Part shown: piece by piece, positions 60,440 through 64,000 of the stretch
How positions within the stretch are numbered: the stretch's first letter is position 1
Layout: each line of letters opens with the position of its first letter
Assembly (NCBI RefSeq): GCF_024611995.1
Contig: NZ_CP102509.1
Coordinates: 496,001-560,000 of the forward strand
Length of the DNA: 64,000 nt
Direction of reading: 5' to 3'
DNA from: Streptomyces sp. NBC_00162
Lineage (GTDB): Bacteria > Actinomycetota > Actinomycetes > Streptomycetales > Streptomycetaceae
Notes under the pieces: model-generated
Seen by the model: the letters and a program-made list of their open reading frames with translations, nothing else
Database searches by the model: none
Told to the model about the DNA's origin: nothing
Program-made: the position numbers and the translations under genes

Positions 60440-60715
60440 GGGGACTCCAGCCAGACGCCGGAACGCGATCGAGAGCCGGCCGCCCTGCCGGTGCCAGGCC
60501 CGCAGTGCAGCACGCACCGCCCCCGGGCCGGCGGCCTCCACCACCGCACGCGACCACAGGCCCGGCCCCACATCCGCGGCCGGACCAGGCCCGAACCGGC
60601 TGATGGTGATCTTCTCGGTAGCGGCATGCGCCGGCGTGGCGCCTGCGGCTGCCACTCCGGCTAGAGCCAGCAGGAGCGCGGCGAGCAGACTGGCATAAGA
60701 ATGGACCCTAGGCAT
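60440..60715 (-). pseudogene. Exported protein N-terminus, probably truncated
   Basis: From ATG 60715: ASLLAALLLALAGVAAAGAT, P-A-H-A-A cleavage, then TEKITISRFGPGPAADVGPG, LWSRAVVEAAGPGAVRAALR, AWHRQGGRLSIAFRRLAGV. Beyond about 90 codons the frame runs antisense into the protease gene with no stop, so the 3' half is lost. Confidence 0.45.
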
Positions 60716-60827
60716 CCGGATCTCCCCTCAGAGGCAGAGCAATAACGGACCAGGACGGGTCGGATGTTCGCACTGAGAAACGGGCCTGGCGGGGTCAACA
60801 CGCTCTATCCGCGATCGCAGTCGTCCA

Positions 60828-61154
60828 GTGGGCCGTCGCCGAACCGTTTCTCTGACGACGCGGGACACTCGCCGGGCAGCAGGAGACGAGCCGGCCGCCG
60901 CCCCGGCGGGCTCCCGACCGCAGGGCCGAAGGTCCGGTCCGGCCGCGCAGGACGACCCCGCCCAGGCCTGCCGTGCACCCCGCCGCCAAGCCCAAGCCCA
61001 GGAAGGCGAAGGGGCCGACCCGTACGCACGCGCCGCACCGTCCGGCACGGCGCGCCAGGGGTGGGGGGCCGCGGACATGACGGAGCTGTGCCGCGCCGCG
61101 CACGGCGTCACCAGCCCCGCCGTGGCCGCGCTCTGCCACCAGACCTACGGGTGA
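60828..61154 (+). CDS. Small plasmid-type protein, copy 2 (ELCRAAHGVTSPAVA motif)
   Basis: 108 residues. A basic, low-complexity N-terminus (Ala/Arg/Gln/Pro) is followed by GWGAADMTELCRAAHGVTSP, then AVAALCHQTYG-stop. This is the fuller copy of the protein at 49517. The C-terminal block is the conserved part and may be a short helical hairpin. Function unknown; context is mobile-element related. Confidence 0.55.
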   Translation: MGRRRTVSLTTRDTRRAAGDEPAAAPAGSRPQGRRSGPAAQDDPAQACRAPRRQAQAQEGEGADPYARAAPSGTARQGWGAADMTELCRAAHGVTSPAVAALCHQTYG

Positions 61155-61249
61155 CTGAGCACCCTAGGGTCCGTCTTCAAATGGCAATGTTAGCCGTTTC
61201 ACCTGCCCTGATGTGGCATCGCTCATGCTCATGGGCGAGGCTGGAACCC

Positions 61250-61759
61250 ATGGAGATCAGAACGGGCCGCAGGAGCGATGCGGCCGAGGTTGCGGCGCTG
61301 CATGCCGAGAGTTGGCGTAAGGCGTATGCGGAAATCATGCCCAGCAGCTTCTTGGCTGGCCCTCTTCTCGAAAATCGCCTGGAGCTTTGGTTCGGCCGAC
61401 TTGACGAGCCGCACCCAGGGGCGGCGCTGTTCGTGGCGGAAGAGGCGGCGGAAATGCAGGGTTTCGCGTATTTGATCCCTCAATCTGACGGTCGGCTCTT
61501 GTTGGACAACCTGCACGCCAGGCCGGGCCGCACCGGGTCCGGGATTGGCGGCCGGCTGCTGGCGCACGCCTTGGCATGGGCGGCCGATGAACACCCGGGT
61601 AGCTCGGTCTACCTGGAAGTGCTGCGCGCCAATACACGCGCCATCGCCTTCTACGAGCGGCATGGCGCTCTCCGTACTGACGAACGCGTCTGCCGGTTCG
61701 AGCAAGGATTTGAGCTGCCCGAGCTCGAGTACACCTGGCCTGTCGCCTCACCCGCGTAG
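61250..61759 (+). CDS. GNAT-family N-acetyltransferase
   Basis: 169 residues from ATG 61250. Classic GNAT: IRTGRRSDAAEVAALHAESW, RKAYAEIMPSSFL, then LDNLHARPGRTGSGIGGRLL (acetyl-CoA loop R-T-G-S-G-I-G) and VLRANTRAIAFYERHGALRT. The substrate is probably a small molecule or an N-terminus. The gene lies wholly between 16-bp inverted repeats of IS type. Confidence 0.88.
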   Translation: MEIRTGRRSDAAEVAALHAESWRKAYAEIMPSSFLAGPLLENRLELWFGRLDEPHPGAALFVAEEAAEMQGFAYLIPQSDGRLLLDNLHARPGRTGSGIGGRLLAHALAWAADEHPGSSVYLEVLRANTRAIAFYERHGALRTDERVCRFEQGFELPELEYTWPVASPA

Positions 61760-61849
61760 GCAAGCACGGCGGGCACTCCTACGGAGGGGCAGGGAGTTGT
61801 CCCCAGCACTTGACGCTTCCGGGATCATGATCCCGTACATCACCGTCAG

Positions 61850-62114
61850 ACGAACTTGCCGATCACGAGTGGAAGTTACTCGCACCGCTGCTGCCACAGG
61901 CGAGGGCAGGCCGTCCGCGAGTAAACGACCGCAAGGTCCTCAATGCGATGGTCTACAAGATTCGGACCGGGGTTCCCTGACGTGACCTGCCGGAACGTTA
62001 CGACTCCTGGAAGACGGTCTACTCCCGCTTCCGCCGCTACGCCGTTAACGGCGTGTTCACTCAGGCCCTGCAACAGATCCAGGCTCAAGCGGACGCCGCG
62101 GCGACATCGACTGA
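61850..62114 (+). pseudogene. IS5/IS427-type transposase, deleted and with internal stop
   Basis: Codons read LADHEWKLLAPLLPQARAGR, then VLNAMVYKIRTGVP-stop-RDLPERYDSWKTVYSRFRRY and VNGVFTQALQQIQAQADAAA. The TGA replaces the Trp of GVPWRDLPERYG. Sequence ends in the right inverted repeat just after the position where the first catalytic domain would start. Confidence 0.85.
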
Positions 62115-62132
62115 TCAATTTGAAGACGGACC

Positions 62133-62480
62133 CTAGCGGCCATTGCGGCGCCGCCGACGAGTGCTGGCGTCGTCGAAGCGGATCACGCCAACTCCTGACA
62201 TGCCCCTGAGCGCGGCCATCTCCTTCGTCCCGTGCACGAGTCGGCATGCCCCGGTGTCCTGGTCGACGATGATGGGCCAGTTTCCCCCGCCCCGGATCTG
62301 GCGCCCCTGTTCGTCCTTCGCCGTGGGATACCAAGTGAAGCCATAGACGCCCCTGCTGGCCGGGGTCGCTACCAGGCCGAGTTTGAAGGCCCACTCATCC
62401 CAACGGTCGGTCAGGGTCCGGCCGAACTCTTCTGCACGTCTCCGCGCTTCGCTCTCCTCCAAGAGATCCCCCTTCACCAC
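62133..62480 (-). CDS. Imm35/YrhB-like immunity-type protein
   Basis: 116 residues from GTG 62480 (or 62477): RRRAEEFGRTLTDRWDEWAF, then VYGFTWYPTAKDEQGRQIRG, GNWPIIVDQDTGACRLVHGT. The pattern (aromatic strand, G.(G/N)P..V....G) resembles Imm35/YrhB domains, which neutralise partner toxins or chaperone. The stop at 62133-62135 coincides with the edge of the neighbouring inverted-repeat unit, so the native C-terminus may have been altered. No toxin nearby. Confidence 0.5.
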   Translation of the reverse strand: MVKGDLLEESEARRRAEEFGRTLTDRWDEWAFKLGLVATPASRGVYGFTWYPTAKDEQGRQIRGGGNWPIIVDQDTGACRLVHGTKEMAALRGMSGVGVIRFDDASTRRRRRNGR

Positions 62481-62631
62481 TCTCAGATACTTGAGAGAGC
62501 AGACGCTACGGGACTGAACCCGGCCACAGAACGGGAGCCACCTCGGTGCACACGTCTCTGTACTTGGCGGTGCACACAGAGAAGTACGCCGACACCGCCT
62601 GCTGCAGGGCGAGTAGTGGGATGCCGTGCGC

Positions 62632-62792
62632 GTCACAGCGCCGGTCTCCCGCGGCCCAGCGGCATGCCGACACCGTCCGGTTCGCGCTCTTCGAGGCACG
62701 GCCTGCCGGTCTGGCCTTCAAGCAGCTGGTCAGATCCAGCGAACTCTCACCCCATCAAGCCCGCGCGGGCCTGGCCGGCCTGCGAGACCCCT
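62632..62792 (+). pseudogene. Winged-helix protein fragment
   Basis: The frame reads RHADTVRFALFEARPAGLAF, then KQLVRSSELSPHQARAGLAG and LRD. This is a helix-turn-helix start (ALFEARP.GLAFKQLV..S.LS..Q.RAGL..LRD). It is cut at 62792 by an IS5 transposase. Confidence 0.5.
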
Positions 62793-63552
62793 CGCGGCGG
62801 GCGGCCGGAGAAGCACCTGCGGCGCGAGATCGTGGACGCAATTCGGTACGTCGTCGACACCGGCTGCAAGTGGCGAGCCCTGCCCAAGGACTATCCGCCC
62901 TGGCGAACCTGCTACAACGCCATGGCCCGCTGGGCCGCCGCCGGGGTGATCGGACAGATCCGAGACCAGCTCCGCAAACGCGTCCCGCCGGGACATGGGC
63001 CGCTCCCCTGGAGCAGTCGCCACCATCATCGACTCCCAGTCCGTCAAGGCCGCCGAGACCGTCGGCAAAGACTCGCGCGGCTACGACGCAGCGAAGAAGA
63101 TCAACGGAAGGAAGCGGCACCTGGTGGTGGATACCAAGGGCCTGCCGCTGTTCGTCATGGTCACCCCGGCCGACATGACCGACCGCGACGCGGCCAAGGA
63201 AGTCCTGTTCAGGCTGAGGCTCAGGCACCCCGAGATCACGATCGTCTGGGCCGATTCCGCCTACGCCGGACAGCTCGTCGGGGGCGAAGAAGTACCTGAA
63301 CCTGACGCCGAAGACAGTCAGCCGGCCGAAGAACGCGTCGGGTTCGTCGTCCTGCCCCGCCGCTGGGTGGTCGAAAGAACACTGGCCTGGGTCATGCACG
63401 CCCGCAGACACGCCCGCGACTACGAACGCCTCATCCAGCACTCGAAATCGCTGATCACCTGGGCCGCGATCACCCTCCTGCCCAGGCGCATCACCCGTCG
63501 GCAGTCCCGCCGGGCCAACCAGCCGCCCTCCCGCGAACACACACGCGAATGA
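62791..63552 (+). pseudogene. IS5-family transposase, truncated and frameshifted
   Basis: Frame one: RGGRPEKHLRREIVDAIRYV, VDTGCKWRALPKDYPPW. After a shift near 62990, frame two: IIDSQSVKAAETVGKDSRGY, GRKRHLVVDTKGLPLFVMVT, VWADSAYAGQLVG and VVLPRRWVVERTLAWVMHAR to 63552. Between about 63280 and 63345 the residues look out of frame compared with relatives, bounded by two compensating small deletions. The first 40 residues are lost. Confidence 0.82.
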
Positions 63553-63626
63553 CCGCGGTCACATCCGTGGCACCTTCGCAGCCGTCCAGTAGCTCGGCCT
63601 GTCACTGGCAACGGCAGACTACGCGC

Positions 63627-64000
63627 ATGAGTAACAGCGACAACGCTATCCGCCACAGGCTTGGTCCGGCCTGGGTGCCGTCCATGGGTGGGCCGCTGGT
63701 CGTCGTCCCGGCATCTGCCCTGCACCAGTGGGGCGGCTGCACCGAGGACGGTGTGATCGTCGGCGGCACCGACCAGCCGGACGACTACGACCGGGCCTGC
63801 GCGGTCGAGGAGTACGCCGAAGTGATCAGTCTGGGCGACACCCGCACTGCGTCCGTGCTGGTGCTTAGCGACGAGCCCGCCACCACCTGCTACCTGCCCG
63901 AGCAGAGGATCTTCCTGCGGTGGCTCGCCGCCGACTCCGACGCGGAGTTGCTCGCCGCCGCCGAGGCCGTCCTGAGCGACCCGGCGACGCCGTGGGAGAA
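63627..64000 (+). CDS. Imm21-family immunity protein (partial at window edge)
   Basis: 124 residues up to the edge from ATG 63627: AWVPSMGGPLVVVPASALHQ, WGGCTEDGVIVGGTDQPDDY, DRACAVEEYAEVISLGDTRT, then PATTCYLPEQRIFLRWLAAD. The W..SMGGPL.V.P...L..W.G and DYDRAC motifs are those of Imm21, an immunity family of bacterial polymorphic toxin systems. No toxin gene is seen upstream; one might lie beyond the right edge. Confidence 0.82.
   Translation, partial: MSNSDNAIRHRLGPAWVPSMGGPLVVVPASALHQWGGCTEDGVIVGGTDQPDDYDRACAVEEYAEVISLGDTRTASVLVLSDEPATTCYLPEQRIFLRWLAADSDAELLAAAEAVLSDPATPWE

Larger units (their letters stand above)
61167..62133. mobile_element. 967-bp unit with 16-bp inverted ends enclosing an acetyltransferase
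   Basis: GGGTCCGTCTTCAAAT at 61167-61182 is the exact inverse of 62118-62133, with TA on both outer sides as a possible target duplication. Inside are an intact GNAT gene and, next to the right end, an internally deleted IS5-type transposase. This looks like a non-autonomous element carrying a passenger gene. Confidence 0.6.

Noticed and set aside
58727..60715. A 662-codon minus-strand frame from an exported-protein start
   Set aside because: Only the first 90 codons look like protein; the rest is antisense to the S33 protease. Reported as a truncated signal-peptide fragment instead.
1..64000. CRISPR arrays, rRNA, tRNA and riboswitches
   Set aside because: Read through on both strands for regularly spaced repeats, T-loop sequences and known conserved RNA cores; none was seen. 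A dedicated covariance-model search would be decisive.

Overview
The window is high-GC actinomycete DNA, almost certainly Streptomyces or a close relative. The evidence is strong G/C bias at third codon positions, GTG and TTG starts, mycothiol-dependent and Tat/lipoprotein families, PucR, MarR and TetR regulators, DUF5994/DUF4259/DUF6000 families, and a CsbD gene behind a SigB-like promoter. No rRNA, tRNA, CRISPR array or replication origin was seen. The density of broken genes and the variety of insertion-sequence remnants (IS701, several IS5-type, IS21, ISL3, IS256, IS630, Tn554-like) fit an accessory region such as a chromosome arm, a linear plasmid or a decayed integrative element.

Layout. 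0-1.7 kb: tail of an unknown gene, a STAS protein, IS21/IS701 debris. 1.7-5.2 kb: intact lipid module, with a PucR regulator divergent from a ferredoxin reductase-desaturase operon. 5.2-9.3 kb: small genes, a dnaE2-like fragment, two related exported/tail-like proteins, an IS5 remnant. 9.35-11.26 kb: block bounded by a perfect 42-bp inverted repeat, in which a transposase fragment has truncated a coiled-coil/winged-helix gene. 11.3-13 kb: stress genes (CBS protein, Usp remnant, CsbD) and a G-rich repeat coding a proline-rich protein. 13-16 kb: gene debris, DUF4259, a cysteinyl-tRNA-synthetase-like gene. 16.2-19.7 kb: DUF5994 pair, small membrane and winged-helix proteins, and a GNAT-AAA+ fusion. 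20.3-29.2 kb: IS5 copies, frameshifted genes, a putative PD-(D/E)XK nuclease, a TcmP fragment cut by IS256. 29-38.7 kb: dienelactone hydrolase, a deaminase-ASCH fusion, beta-propeller-like, Fic and 2H phosphoesterase proteins, with remnants between them. 38.7-44.9 kb: secreted lipase with PucR, MarR/hydrolase pair with a large palindromic operator (both genes broken), Tn554-like remnant. 45.1-48.3 kb: TetR-controlled split PEP-synthase-like enzyme. 48.4-51 kb: IS debris, a 217-bp IS630 miniature, plasmid-type small genes. 51-54.3 kb: cluster of small surface/lipoproteins. 54.7-60.4 kb: secreted protein, 2OG-Fe dioxygenase, lipoprotein, S33 tripeptidyl aminopeptidase. 60.4-64 kb: acetyltransferase inside IS-type inverted repeats, Imm35-like and Imm21 immunity genes, IS5 transposase.

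Working units that look intact are desaturase/reductase/PucR, lipase/PucR, TetR/PEP-synthase-like pair, the SigB-type stress genes, the DUF5994-to-GNAT-AAA+ block and the secreted protease. Immunity-type genes (SUKH, Imm35-like, Imm21) occur without toxin genes.

Caution: at least six otherwise well-conserved genes are broken by loss of a single base in a short G or C run. This may be real decay or consensus error, so calls marked pseudogene for that reason could be intact genes. All family names come from reading motifs, not from searches.
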